DNA of 64,000 bases from Prevotella sp. AGR2160 (lineage in GTDB: Bacteria; Bacteroidota; Bacteroidia; Bacteroidales; Bacteroidaceae): positions 1-64,000 of the forward strand of contig NZ_AUJK01000018.1 in the NCBI RefSeq assembly GCF_000424185.1, written 5' to 3'. Shown one piece after another: positions 33,514-42,287 of this stretch. Below the pieces are notes generated by a model, which saw only the letters and a program-made list of their open reading frames with translations, was not told the origin of the DNA and did no database searches. A program made the translations under genes and the position numbers. Position 1 is the first letter of the stretch. Every line of letters starts with the position of its first letter.

Positions 33514-34644
33514 ATGATAGAGCGTATACAAAAAGGACTTATAGCCCATCTGATAGGCGGAGAGAAGGCTATTATTATTTATGGAGCCCGACAAGTAGGA
33601 AAGTCAACTCTTTTGCACGACTTGTTTGGTAAATTAGACCGTGTCTTGTGGTTGAACGGGGATGATATAGATGTTCAGCATCTTTTCGACAATATTTCCT
33701 CCACACGTCTGAAGGCTTTGATCGGACAGAATAAATATGTAGTCATCGATGAGGCCCAGCGTATACCGAGCATCGGTCTTCGATTGAAGCTCATCACGGA
33801 TCAAATAGAAGGTGTACAGGTTATTGTGACGGGAAGTTCTTCTTTTCAACTGGCCAAGGGAGTACAAGAGTCATTGACCGGTAGAAAGCGTGAGTTCTTA
33901 TTGTTTCCTTTGACCTATGAGGAAATGGTAAATCATACGAATCTTTTAGATGAACATCGTATGATTCCTCATCGTATGGTTTTCGGTTATTATCCGGAGG
34001 TTGTCACTTCTCCTGGACAAGAGCGGGAGGTGCTTCATGAGTTAGCGAATAGTTATCTCTATAAGGATGTGTTGACTCTCGATCAGATTGGTAAGTCGGA
34101 GAAGATAGTCAAGTTGTTGCAGGTTTTGGCCTATCAGATTGGTGATCAAGTGTCCTATCATGAGTTGGGACAATTGATAGGTTTGGATCCGAAAACCATA
34201 GAGAAGTATATTCAAATTCTTGAGAAGAATTTTATTATTTTCCGTTTAGGCAGTTTCTCACGGAATATGCGGAATGAGTTAAAGATGAGTCGTAAGATTT
34301 ATTTCTGGGACTTAGGAATCCGCAATGCGGTAATCGCTAATTTTCAACAGGTGGAGAACCGCATGGATAGCGGTGCACTATGGGAGAATTTTGTCATCGC
34401 GGAGCGTCTAAAATATCTGAATATCCATCATCCCTTTACCAATTCCTGGTTTTGGAGGACGCAGCAGCAAAAGGAGATCGACTATTTGGAGGAGCGTGAT
34501 GGTGTCTTGCAGGCTACAGAACTGAAATGGAATGAAAAGAAAGCCAATGTAAAAGTCCCCGAGAGTTTTGCCAAGGCTTATCCTCAGGCACATTTTCAGG
34601 TGATAACACCGGAGCGCGTGGATGATTTCTTGTTAAGTGACTGA
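33514..34644 (+). CDS. AAA ATPase with DUF4143-type C-terminus
   Basis: 376 residues from MIERIQKGL. The P-loop GARQVGKST is near residues 23-31 and Walker B YVVIDEAQR near 75-83, followed by sensor-like VTGSSSF. The C-terminal part, with EIDYLEERDG and ELKWNEKK, looks like the nuclease-fold half of DUF4143 proteins. This ATPase family is widespread in Bacteroidota and archaea, usually accessory, with no settled function. The gene is visibly more AT-rich than its neighbours and lies between repeat clusters, which suggests recent acquisition. The start at 33514 was chosen because upstream in-frame codons translate repeat DNA. Confidence 0.85.
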   Translation: MIERIQKGLIAHLIGGEKAIIIYGARQVGKSTLLHDLFGKLDRVLWLNGDDIDVQHLFDNISSTRLKALIGQNKYVVIDEAQRIPSIGLRLKLITDQIEGVQVIVTGSSSFQLAKGVQESLTGRKREFLLFPLTYEEMVNHTNLLDEHRMIPHRMVFGYYPEVVTSPGQEREVLHELANSYLYKDVLTLDQIGKSEKIVKLLQVLAYQIGDQVSYHELGQLIGLDPKTIEKYIQILEKNFIIFRLGSFSRNMRNELKMSRKIYFWDLGIRNAVIANFQQVENRMDSGALWENFVIAERLKYLNIHHPFTNSWFWRTQQQKEIDYLEERDGVLQATELKWNEKKANVKVPESFAKAYPQAHFQVITPERVDDFLLSD

Positions 34645-34649
34645 TCCGT

Positions 34650-34735
34650 AGGGACATGATTAAAGACAGAGTAACAGATGATGCATATTTTGAGCGCAGT
34701 ATATGATATATCTGTTATTCCTGTCCTTACAGATA
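34650..34735. repeat. Family D fragment and family G inverted repeat
   Basis: GTAGGGACATGATTA is followed by GACAGAGTAACAGATGATG, which pairs with ATATCTGTTATTCCTGTC about 40 nt later. The same GACAGAGTAACAGATGA string forms the terminator-like hairpin at 50379-50437. Confidence 0.6.
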
Positions 34736-34788
34736 GGGAAACGCCCCTTCACAATAGGGATTTGCGCCTGATTTTTGAGGCCGAAAAA

Positions 34789-34820
34789 TTTGGAGGATAT
34801 TCTCTTTTTCTATATCTTTG
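34789..34820 (+). promoter_or_regulatory. Promoter for the helical-repeat secreted protein
   Basis: TTTG at 34789-34792, 20 nt, TATCTTTG at 34813-34820. Confidence 0.8.
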
Positions 34821-34858
34821 CCCCCAGAAATAGATACGAGCAAAATAAAAGCAAACTT

Positions 34859-37078
34859 ATGAAAAAGAGAATACTATTTGTCAGCGCCTTGTTGACATTG
34901 TCGGTATCGACCTTCGGCTGTGTGTTTGAGGGACCGACACATAATTATTATCTGTTCAGTGTGCTTGACCCTTCGGCCAACACCTATCAGAACCAGGGAC
35001 GTATCAACGCCTTCTGGAAAGACTATACTCATGGCCTCGTCGGCAGCTACCGTGACTTCGCCGGTGATGACGAGACACCGCGGAAAATCCTCGCCTACGC
35101 TCAGAAGAAGAAAGACACAGAGATGGTGAACTATCTCCGACTCCTCAACAGTTATCTGCGGGTCAGCGATCAGATTACTGCCGACAGTTGGGATTATCCC
35201 ACGAAAGCGCAGTTGCTGCAGCGCCGCCAGAGCATTGTGCGTATTCTCCGTGCTGCACAGAGCTACCGCGGTAGTCGACTGAAGAGTCGGTATATGCTCC
35301 TGGCGATGCGGGCGAACATGCTACTCGGCAATGACGCGCAGAATAAAGTCTACTGGACTACGAAGGGCAGTAAACTGCCGCAGAGCGTCTACCGTGACAT
35401 GATGGAGAATATCTATGCCCGTGCGTTGCTGAAGACCGGACAGAAACAAGCGGCTACGGAGATCTATGCCCGTCAGGGAGATGTGGAGAGTCTGAAATGG
35501 AGCGTGCGCAACTACCGTAATCTCGCCGGTATCCAGGCCCTCTATCGTCAGAATCCGAACAGTATGCTGTTGCCCTATCTCGTACAGGACTTTGTCAACA
35601 ATGCCCAAGAGACGATTGATAACTATGCCGCGCCTGCGGACGGTCAGAGTAGAAGCCAAAAAGACATTGAGGAATGGATCAAGGAAGTAGGCTGTAAGCC
35701 CGTTTACCAGCAGGAGGTGAACAACTTCATTGCCTTCGCCAATCAGGTTGTCAGCGAGGGCAAGACTACGACGCCCTGTCTGTGGCAGACGGCTATCGGC
35801 ACCCTCGACTATCTCTTCAAAGATTACGACGGAGCGAAGACGGCGTTGACCAAGGCCCTCACCCTCGCCGGCAGCGACCGCATGAAGGATAATGCCCGTG
35901 CCGTCCTTCTTGTCAACAGCACGCATACCGAGACGCTTGACGGTAGTTATGAGGATTACCTCATTCGTGAGTTCCGTTGGCTGCATGACGAATATGTCAA
36001 GGATATGCAGCCGAATACCTATGGTTTGCCCGATAATCCAGGAGAGCATTACGAGGATATCCTCGACCGTGCCGTCTATGCCAACCTCTATCCTCGACTG
36101 ATCAAGGAAGGCCGTGCGCAGGAAGCCCTCTGTCTGTTGGCTTATATGGATGAGCAGTATCCCGATGGTCGTCATACCACAACGACAAAGACAGCCATCC
36201 GTCAGAATCCACCGGCTGCAGGCTATAACTGGGGCCGCGACTGGAATACCGAGTATTTCACGGCTCTCGACAAACTCTCTGCCGACTCCCTGGCCGCCTA
36301 TGTCCGCTATATGGACACGACGCAGAACAATGCCTTTGCGGAGTTTCTGCGCGGCGGTGCCTATCGCGACAGCAACTATTTCAACGACCTCATCGGAACG
36401 AAATACATGGCGGAGGGCCGCTTCGCCGATGCCATCCCCTATCTGAAGCAGGTTGATCCGAAATACCTCTCTTCGGAGAATATCAGCGGCTATCTGACAC
36501 GCGACTATACGAAACCGTATTGGTTTGACCGTCAGGCGCCGAAGATGACGAATGAGGATACGAACTATGACGTGAAGGAGGGACCGGGCAGCGGTACATT
36601 TTCGGAGAATCCCAAGCTGCAGTATTGTCTCGATATGACCAATCTGCAGAGTCAGTATTCCCTGGCCAAGGATGAGGCTACGCGGCAGCCGTTGGCTTAC
36701 GAGTTGGCCACGCGACTCTACCAAGCCAGTTATGAGGGTGACTGTTGGGCGCTGACGCATTACTCCTGGAGCATCGCCGACAGCGTGCGTACGGGTGACA
36801 TGGACTTCATCAAAAAGGCTATCGGCTATCTCGACGAGAGTAAACTCAGTGAGGATGAGAATCTGGCCTTCGACAGTTATTATGCCCTTGCAGCTATCCG
36901 CCGTGATTCGTGGTATAAGGAAGACTGGAGTCTGCCGACACCACAGTATTACGATGGTCACAGCCGCCAGTATCAAGCGCTGAAGGAGTTGAACAACTTC
37001 CTGCTGTCCCATCCCGCTTTCCAGGACAATCGATACGTCAGCCACTGTGACGTATTGAAGAAGTTCAGAGAGGGATAA
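34859..37078 (+). CDS. Large exported helical-repeat protein of unknown function
   Basis: 739 residues from MKKRILFV. A signal peptide is followed by FGCVFEG; the cysteine at about 21 could be lipidated but the lipobox is not canonical. The remainder is almost wholly alpha-helical with TPR/SEL1-like pairs such as AIGTLDYLFKDYDGAKTALT, so it is probably a scaffold for protein contacts in the periplasm or at the surface. No enzyme motif was seen. ATG 34859 was preferred to 34775, which precedes the promoter. It may act with the lipoprotein at 32352, but that link is inferred from proximity only. Confidence 0.78.
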   Translation: MKKRILFVSALLTLSVSTFGCVFEGPTHNYYLFSVLDPSANTYQNQGRINAFWKDYTHGLVGSYRDFAGDDETPRKILAYAQKKKDTEMVNYLRLLNSYLRVSDQITADSWDYPTKAQLLQRRQSIVRILRAAQSYRGSRLKSRYMLLAMRANMLLGNDAQNKVYWTTKGSKLPQSVYRDMMENIYARALLKTGQKQAATEIYARQGDVESLKWSVRNYRNLAGIQALYRQNPNSMLLPYLVQDFVNNAQETIDNYAAPADGQSRSQKDIEEWIKEVGCKPVYQQEVNNFIAFANQVVSEGKTTTPCLWQTAIGTLDYLFKDYDGAKTALTKALTLAGSDRMKDNARAVLLVNSTHTETLDGSYEDYLIREFRWLHDEYVKDMQPNTYGLPDNPGEHYEDILDRAVYANLYPRLIKEGRAQEALCLLAYMDEQYPDGRHTTTTKTAIRQNPPAAGYNWGRDWNTEYFTALDKLSADSLAAYVRYMDTTQNNAFAEFLRGGAYRDSNYFNDLIGTKYMAEGRFADAIPYLKQVDPKYLSSENISGYLTRDYTKPYWFDRQAPKMTNEDTNYDVKEGPGSGTFSENPKLQYCLDMTNLQSQYSLAKDEATRQPLAYELATRLYQASYEGDCWALTHYSWSIADSVRTGDMDFIKKAIGYLDESKLSEDENLAFDSYYALAAIRRDSWYKEDWSLPTPQYYDGHSRQYQALKELNNFLLSHPAFQDNRYVSHCDVLKKFREG

Positions 37079-37097
37079 AGGAAAATTCGCCTATCTA

Positions 37098-37129
37098 TTT
37101 GTTTACGTAAAATAAATTCTGTACTTTTG
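37098..37129 (+). promoter_or_regulatory. Promoter for ychF
   Basis: TTTG at 37098-37101, 20 nt, TACTTTTG at 37122-37129. Confidence 0.8.
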
Positions 37130-37158
37130 CATGCAGAAATAAACGTTTATAAAAAGAT

Positions 37159-38262
37159 ATGGCATTAAAATGTGGTATTGTAGGCTTGCCGAATGTGGGT
37201 AAGTCTACACTTTTCAACTGTCTGTCGAGTGCGAAGGCACAGGCAGCCAACTTCCCGTTCTGTACGATTGAGCCGAACCTCGGCGTCATTACGGTCCCCG
37301 ATGAGCGACTGACGAAACTTGCGGAGATTGTTCATCCCGGACGTATCGTCCCCGCTACCTGTGAGATCGTGGATATCGCCGGCCTCGTCAAGGGTGCCAG
37401 TAAAGGTGAGGGCCTTGGTAATAAGTTCCTTGGCAATATCCGTGAGTGCGATGCCATCATCCATGTCATCCGTTGTTTCGACGATGACAATATCGTCCGT
37501 GAGGGTGGCGCCGCCGTTGATCCCGTGGAGGACAAGAGTATCATTGATACCGAGCTGCAGTTGAAAGACCTCGAGACCATCGAGAGCCAGCTCGCCAAAC
37601 AGCAGAAGGTCGCTGCCACGGGCAACAAGGATGCCAAGGTGATGGTGACGGTCCTTGAGGCTTATAAGGAAGCCCTCGAACAGGGTAAGAACGCACGTAC
37701 TGTCTCTTTCGACAGTAAAGAAGAGCAGCAGGCCGCCCATGACCTCTTCCTCCTGACGACGAAGCCCGTGCTCTATGTGGCCAATGTCGATGAGTCCAGT
37801 GCCAAGAGCGGAAATGCCTATTCCAAGAAAGTAGAGGAGATGGCTGCCGAGGAAGGTGCTGAGGCTATGGTCATCGCCGCCAAGACAGAAGAGGATATCG
37901 CCTCGCTTGATACCTATGAGGATAAGAAGATGTTCCTCGACGAGCTTGGTCTGGAGGAGAGCGGCGTCAACCGACTCATCAAGAAAGCCTATCACCTGCT
38001 GAACCTCCAGACGTTCATCACGGCCGGAGAAATGGAGGTGAAAGCGTGGACCTTCCATAAGGGCTGGAAGGCCCCGCAGTGTGCCGGCGTCATCCACACC
38101 GATTTCGAGAAAGGCTTCATCCGTGCCGAAGTCATCAAATACGAGGACTTCATCAAATACGGATCTGAGGCTGCTGTCCGCGAAGCCGGCAAGCTCGGTA
38201 TCGAGGGCAAGGACTATGAGGTACAGGATGGCGACATCATGCACTTCCGTTTTAATGTATAG
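37159..38262 (+). CDS. ychF: Redox-regulated ATPase YchF (Obg-like)
   Basis: A 367-residue P-loop protein. G1 is GLPNVGKST (residues 9-17), G3 DIAGLVKGASKGEGLGN and the G4 region YVANVDES; the last differs from NKxD, in line with the ATP preference of this family. A coiled-coil insert and C-terminal TGS domain (FHKGWKAPQCAGVIHTDFEK) complete it. It binds ribosomes and is linked to stress responses. lgt starts 3 nt after its stop, so both share the promoter at 37098. Confidence 0.96.
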   Translation: MALKCGIVGLPNVGKSTLFNCLSSAKAQAANFPFCTIEPNLGVITVPDERLTKLAEIVHPGRIVPATCEIVDIAGLVKGASKGEGLGNKFLGNIRECDAIIHVIRCFDDDNIVREGGAAVDPVEDKSIIDTELQLKDLETIESQLAKQQKVAATGNKDAKVMVTVLEAYKEALEQGKNARTVSFDSKEEQQAAHDLFLLTTKPVLYVANVDESSAKSGNAYSKKVEEMAAEEGAEAMVIAAKTEEDIASLDTYEDKKMFLDELGLEESGVNRLIKKAYHLLNLQTFITAGEMEVKAWTFHKGWKAPQCAGVIHTDFEKGFIRAEVIKYEDFIKYGSEAAVREAGKLGIEGKDYEVQDGDIMHFRFNV

Positions 38263-38265
38263 TTT

Positions 38266-39126
38266 ATGCTTCACTTACTCAATTACATCGTATGGAATCC
38301 CGACCCGGTGATGTTTCACCTCGGCGGGCTGACTATCCGCTGGTATTCCATGTGCTGGCTTGTGGGACTCGTCCTCGGCTATCTCATGATGCACCGGCTC
38401 TATAAAGATCAGCAGATCCCCGATGAGAAGTTTGACCCGTTGCTGCTCTATATCTTCGTGGGTATTCTCGCCGGTTGCCGCCTCGGTCATTGTCTCTTCT
38501 ATGAGCCGGGATATTTTCTGACGTCATGGGACCATATCATCGAGATGTTTCTACCGATACGCCATATGGCTGACGGCTCGTGGAAACTGACGGGTTACCA
38601 AGGCCTCGCCTCCCATGGTGGTGTCGTCGGTATGATCATTGCCATCTGGCTCTATTGCCGCCATACGAAGCTGTCAATGTGGGTGGTATTGGATAATTTC
38701 GGTATCGTCTCCGGTGTCGGCGCTATGTTCATCCGTCTTGGCAATCTCATGAACTCCGAGATCATCGGTAAGGTCACCGATGTGCCCTGGGCTTTTATCT
38801 TCGAGCGTGTCGACGGTTATCCCCGTCATCCCGGTCAGCTCTATGAGGCTATTGCCTACGGTATCATTCTCCTCATCTCCGTGGCAATCTATAAGCACCG
38901 CGGACCGAAGAGTGTCGGTACGGGATTCTATTTTGGTTTCTGTCTGACGACAATCTTCACCTTCCGTTTCTTCATAGAATATACCAAGGAGATACAGGAA
39001 GCCTTCGAGGCCGGCCTGCCTTTCGATATGGGTCAGGTACTCAGCGTTCCCCTCATCGCCATCGGCATCTGGGCTATGTGTCGGAAACCGAAGAAAGACA
39101 AAGAAAAAACAGAATCAACGAAGTAA
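38266..39126 (+). CDS. lgt: Prolipoprotein diacylglyceryl transferase
   Basis: A 286-residue inner-membrane enzyme that attaches diacylglycerol to the lipobox cysteine of prolipoproteins. It has about seven transmembrane helices. The signature RLGNLMNSEIIG near residue 160 and RHPGQLYEA near 188 contain the conserved arginines and glutamate; GLASHGGVVG carries the key histidine. It is cotranscribed with ychF (3-nt gap). It would process the lipoproteins encoded elsewhere in this window (5760, 32352). Convergent with 39130. Confidence 0.96.
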   Translation: MLHLLNYIVWNPDPVMFHLGGLTIRWYSMCWLVGLVLGYLMMHRLYKDQQIPDEKFDPLLLYIFVGILAGCRLGHCLFYEPGYFLTSWDHIIEMFLPIRHMADGSWKLTGYQGLASHGGVVGMIIAIWLYCRHTKLSMWVVLDNFGIVSGVGAMFIRLGNLMNSEIIGKVTDVPWAFIFERVDGYPRHPGQLYEAIAYGIILLISVAIYKHRGPKSVGTGFYFGFCLTTIFTFRFFIEYTKEIQEAFEAGLPFDMGQVLSVPLIAIGIWAMCRKPKKDKEKTESTK

Positions 39127-39129
39127 ATT

Positions 39130-39714
39130 CTATCCGTTGATCGCCATATCGGCGAGGGAAAAATCCACAAGTTCGGCGTATACGTCCGGTTGATGATGAC
39201 TGCTGATGAGTTTCTCATGCACCATACACAACTGGAGGTATGCGCCGAGCATCGTTTTAAGTGTCTGATCCTTTAGCTTCGGATATTCAAACTCATGGAG
39301 CGACCGTGGAAAGATATGGTTGCTGTTATTGTCGAAATGGGTATGGATATACGACAGAATAGCGCTCTTGCGCTTGAAACGCTGCAGCCACGCATGCATG
39401 AGCATGCGCCACTCGTCGACCATACGGACATCATAGACCATGCGCTTGAAGGAAGAGAGACCGAGGAAACTCTCATGGCCGCTCTCGCAATAGCCTTTGA
39501 GATGGATATCGGCGACACCGTATTTGCGCAGCCGCAGTTCGATATCCTCCATTTGGATATACGCCTGGGCGGCACGCAGCAGACTCTGCTCACACGCTTC
39601 CAGCGTCACCTGATGATCTTTCAGCGGTTGGGCAAAGAGCAGGGCGGGATCGGCATTGAAATCGATGATAGGGCAGAGAGCCGTGTTCAGTTCGTAGGTT
39701 TGATAGACTTGCAT
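39130..39714 (-). CDS. Conserved hypothetical protein
   Basis: 194 residues, soluble, no signal peptide, mixed helices with many histidines and aromatic residues (KMLGAYLQLCMVHEKL-type helix near the C-terminus). No family was recognised with confidence. It follows the thioesterase gene by 3 nt on the minus strand, so the two form an operon. Only 3 nt separate its stop from that of lgt on the other strand. Confidence 0.7.
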   Translation of the reverse strand: MQVYQTYELNTALCPIIDFNADPALLFAQPLKDHQVTLEACEQSLLRAAQAYIQMEDIELRLRKYGVADIHLKGYCESGHESFLGLSSFKRMVYDVRMVDEWRMLMHAWLQRFKRKSAILSYIHTHFDNNSNHIFPRSLHEFEYPKLKDQTLKTMLGAYLQLCMVHEKLISSHHQPDVYAELVDFSLADMAING

Positions 39715-39717
39715 CGC

Positions 39718-40140
39718 TTATCTCAGTGACCGTCCTTCAAATTTCTCAATAGCTGCTATCCAGTCGGGCCATACCTCTACCGACTGCTCTTTCTCCAGAT
39801 CATAGGCGACGATGATGGAGGTACCTACGCATTTCACCTCTTTCGTCTCGCTGTCGATGAGGCGCTGTACGAGGGTGAAACTCTTATGGCCGATATGCGT
39901 CACGGCCGTCTGTACTTCAATATGCTTGTCGGTGGTGTGGATCTGCTGGAGAAAGTCAGCGTCGATATGCGCTGTCACTGTGGCATGGTTCTTATCGACA
40001 TCGACACCGATGGCATGGAAATAGTCCATCTTCGCTGTATCGTAATACTGAAAATAGATGCTGTTGTTGATATGTCCGAACACATCCGCGTCGAAGAAAC
40101 GAACCTGCAGCGGGAAGATATGATGAAACTGGATATCCAT
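39718..40140 (-). CDS. Acyl-CoA thioesterase (4HBT hot-dog family)
   Basis: 140 residues from MDIQFHHIF. The hot-dog signature RFFDADVFGHINNSIYFQYYD (about residues 13-33) includes the catalytic-type aspartate and the GH-N motif of the YbgC/4-hydroxybenzoyl-CoA thioesterase family. Probably hydrolyses short or aromatic acyl-CoAs in the cytoplasm; the substrate is unknown. The start at 40140 fits the domain boundary. A longer frame reaching 40275 would run antisense through the terminator and into the HU gene. Coupled to the hypothetical gene downstream. Confidence 0.85.
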   Translation of the reverse strand: MDIQFHHIFPLQVRFFDADVFGHINNSIYFQYYDTAKMDYFHAIGVDVDKNHATVTAHIDADFLQQIHTTDKHIEVQTAVTHIGHKSFTLVQRLIDSETKEVKCVGTSIIVAYDLEKEQSVEVWPDWIAAIEKFEGRSLR

Positions 40141-40182
40141 AAGAAAAAACAATCTTTTTAAAAATAATAGAACAAGGGCATG

Positions 40183-40211
40183 CTGCCATCCTTTCCCGGA
40201 AAGGATGGCAG
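40183..40211. terminator. Hairpin after the HU gene
   Basis: CTGCCATCCTTTCC pairs perfectly with GGAAAGGATGGCAG around a single C, 6 nt downstream of the HU stop. A T-rich stretch follows only after about 20 nt, so termination strength is uncertain. Confidence 0.6.
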
Positions 40212-40216
40212 AGAGG

Positions 40217-40507
40217 TTATTTCGCCGGGTGCTTGCGCGTGTAGATAGACAGATTATCCGAACATTTAAAGACAATCTTGTCGTGTGCCTCGATGGTGAT
40301 CTTCTCCTTCGTTGCCGGGTTGATGCCCTGGCGTGCCGGCACTTCCTTCACGAAGAAATGACCGAAATCGGGAATCGTCACATCACCGTCTCCCTCACAG
40401 ATATTGTCGGCGATGACGCCGAGGACCGTCTCTACATAGCGGGCGGCCTCGGCTTTCGTCGTACCGCTCTTCTCTGCTACCGCAGCAATCAGTTGTGTCT
40501 TGTTCAT
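40217..40507 (-). CDS. HU/IHF family DNA-binding protein
   Basis: 96 residues from MNKTQLIAAV. A typical HU fold: N-terminal helix pair (VAEKSGTTKAEAARYVETV), a beta-sheet with GDVTIPDFGHFFVKEVPARQGINPATKEKI containing the R-x-G-x-NP arm signature, and a C-terminal helix. It differs from the second HU at 50494 by acidic substitutions and a longer C-terminus (NLSIYTRKHPAK), so it is a divergent paralogue. An in-frame TTG at 40543 overlaps its -7 box and was not used. Confidence 0.93.
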   Translation of the reverse strand: MNKTQLIAAVAEKSGTTKAEAARYVETVLGVIADNICEGDGDVTIPDFGHFFVKEVPARQGINPATKEKITIEAHDKIVFKCSDNLSIYTRKHPAK

Positions 40508-40532
40508 TGTCGTCTGATTTTTATTTCGGGTG

Positions 40533-40540
40533 CAAAGATA
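40533..40540 (-). promoter_or_regulatory. -7 box for the HU gene at 40217
   Basis: TATCTTTG on the minus strand, 25 nt before the ATG; no clear -33. Confidence 0.55.
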
Positions 40541-40567
40541 CAAAATATTTCAGTGGAAAAGTAGAAA

Positions 40568-40604
40568 AGCCGGAACATTTTCCTTTGCGGAAGATGTACC
40601 GGCT
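40568..40604 (-). terminator. Terminator of the micropeptide transcript
   Basis: AGCCGGTACATCTTCC pairs with GGAAAATGTTCCGGCT (14 of 16 positions) on the minus strand, followed by TTTTCTACTTTT. Confidence 0.65.
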
Positions 40605-40648
40605 CTATTTTCTAATTTCGATTCTGTCAATCAAAGAAGGAATGGGAT

Positions 40649-40738
40649 TTACTTACCCATTTCCATTTTTTCGCTCACCTTGACAGCCTGTGCAATGCAT
40701 GCTGCCACGACTGCGAGGATTAATACTGTTGTCATCAT
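40649..40738 (-). CDS. 29-residue membrane micropeptide
   Basis: The ORF reads MMTTVLILAVVAACIAQAVK followed by VSEKMEMGK and a stop. Residues 3-19 form one hydrophobic helix and the rest is charged, as in small inner-membrane peptides. Support comes from its setting. A perfect promoter (40816-40847) drives a leader of about 75 nt with a GACCTC-GTCG-GAGGTC hairpin. An AAGGA site lies near the ATG, and a terminator follows. The unit stands between the TPR and HU genes with no other coding content. Function unknown; homologues would need a search built for very short proteins. Confidence 0.55.
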   Translation of the reverse strand: MMTTVLILAVVAACIAQAVKVSEKMEMGK

Positions 40739-40815
40739 AATTGTTATCCTTTTTAATCTTTTTATTATGACCTCCGACGAGGTCCGTGTGTGTTATGTTT
40801 TTTCTTTTGACATTG

Positions 40816-40847
40816 CAAATGTACGAATTGTGTTCGATAACAACAAA
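40816..40847 (-). promoter_or_regulatory. Promoter of the micropeptide transcript
   Basis: Minus-strand TTTG (40844-40847), 20 nt, TACATTTG (40816-40823). The transcript begins GCAATGTCAAAAG, like the two candidate small RNAs. Confidence 0.7.
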
Positions 40848-40903
40848 TATTTCCTGCATATTTTCTAAAAACAGCCCCTTTTCTTGACCTTAATCAATCC
40901 TAT

Positions 40904-42202
40904 TTATTTTTGGCCGTCAGTTGCGGAGATGACCTTGTTGATCTCGTCGAACTCCTTGCCCTTGTTGAGATTGAGATAAATGGTGTAGAGGGGGAAGGCC
41001 CACTGCTTGCGGTCGGCAGGACGCAGGCGGCGGTAGCGCTCCAGATAGGGGAGGGCGCGCTCGTAATACTGCAGGATCTTCGTACGGTTGCGGCGCTGCG
41101 ACTGGTAGTTCTTGTCGAGATTGACGGCCATGTTGTAATACGCCAGACCGGCATTGAGATAGAAACCGGCGAAGACGACGGAGTCCTTGTCGGCCACAAT
41201 GCTTTTCTCATCCACTTTGCTCTTCTGCTCCACCGAGTCCTTGCTTTCCGTGAGCCGGGCGGCATCCTTCTCGATGACGGAGTCGCAGATCGTGATGCAG
41301 TCGCGGTATTTGCCCATGTTCAGCAGCAGCGTACTCTTCGTGAAAAGGAACTCCCGTTTGGCGGGCGCGATCTTCAGCGCCTCTTCGGTGACCGCCATAG
41401 CCTGCGGCAGACTGTCGGCGCGGACATAACCCTCTACGAGACGAGGAAAGAAGAAGGGAAAGAGGGGATAGCGATGGAATCCCTCCTGCAGCGTCTGCAT
41501 ATAGCGGGCACTGTCATTATCCAACCGGTACGTCTCAGCGAGATACTGCAGCATGTAAGCCTGATGCGCCGTGTCCTGCAACGCCCAATACGTATGATGG
41601 AGCGAGGCCTTCGTATCTTTCATCTTATAACCGCAGAATACGGCCCAGTAAGCGGCTTGTGGCACACGCCGGTCGTGATGGGCGTAGTCGAAACGGCGGA
41701 AGAGTGGCTGTTGGACACAGTCAATATACCTATTAAAAAAGGAGTAGGCTTCGGGATACTGTTGTTTGCGGATGAAATAGGCGCCACCAAAGAAGAGATT
41801 GCCGCGGATGGCGTTGAGATAGTCGGCATGGTGGTCGCGGAACTGCGGACGGACACGGCCGCGGCGGTCGGGGCGGGCATCGACGGAGTCCATGGCGATG
41901 GCAACGGAGAAGAGCGTGTTGACGGAGCGGAAGAGTTTTGCCGTGTCGTATTGCTGTTTCAGATAGAGTTTCTCGTTGCCCTGCTCATACTGCTTGCGTA
42001 CCGCCTCATAGAGTGTCTCCCAGATTTTCAGGTTCGTGCGGTTGGCAGAGTCCTTAAGGAGTTTCTCCATATTTGCCTGTGCCGTCTCCAGGTTTTTGCC
42101 GCTCTTGACGAGGTCTTGGGCGGCAGAGATTTCCTTGCGCTGCGCCTGAAGGGTGAGCGGAAGAAAGAGGAGGGACAGAAAGAGGATAAGCAGTTGTCTC
42201 AT
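40904..42202 (-). CDS. Secreted TPR-type protein
   Basis: 432 residues from MRQLLILFL. Signal peptide (about 1-20, ending LTLQAQ), then helical tetratricopeptide-like repeats (for example QAMAVTEEALKIAPAKREFLFTKSTLLLNMGKYRDCITICD, about 275-315). This is a protein-interaction scaffold of the periplasm or surface; no catalytic domain. The start at 42202 was chosen because upstream codons to 42271 are antisense to a family C repeat. Its partner is not obvious from neighbours. Confidence 0.8.
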   Translation of the reverse strand: MRQLLILFLSLLFLPLTLQAQRKEISAAQDLVKSGKNLETAQANMEKLLKDSANRTNLKIWETLYEAVRKQYEQGNEKLYLKQQYDTAKLFRSVNTLFSVAIAMDSVDARPDRRGRVRPQFRDHHADYLNAIRGNLFFGGAYFIRKQQYPEAYSFFNRYIDCVQQPLFRRFDYAHHDRRVPQAAYWAVFCGYKMKDTKASLHHTYWALQDTAHQAYMLQYLAETYRLDNDSARYMQTLQEGFHRYPLFPFFFPRLVEGYVRADSLPQAMAVTEEALKIAPAKREFLFTKSTLLLNMGKYRDCITICDSVIEKDAARLTESKDSVEQKSKVDEKSIVADKDSVVFAGFYLNAGLAYYNMAVNLDKNYQSQRRNRTKILQYYERALPYLERYRRLRPADRKQWAFPLYTIYLNLNKGKEFDEINKVISATDGQK

Positions 42203-42244
42203 TGGTTCCTTTTTTATATAACCTGTAAAATTCATAGATCCTTT

Positions 42245-42276
42245 TGTAGGTGGCCGCAACATGGCGGCCACCTACA
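42245..42276. repeat. Family C palindrome
   Basis: TGTAGGTGGCCGC-AACATG-GCGGCCACCTACA: a perfect 13-nt inverted repeat with a 6-nt loop. It lies between two minus-strand genes, 11 nt from the stop of the P-loop/CYTH gene. Confidence 0.8.
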
Positions 42277-42287
42277 AAGGGAAAGAG

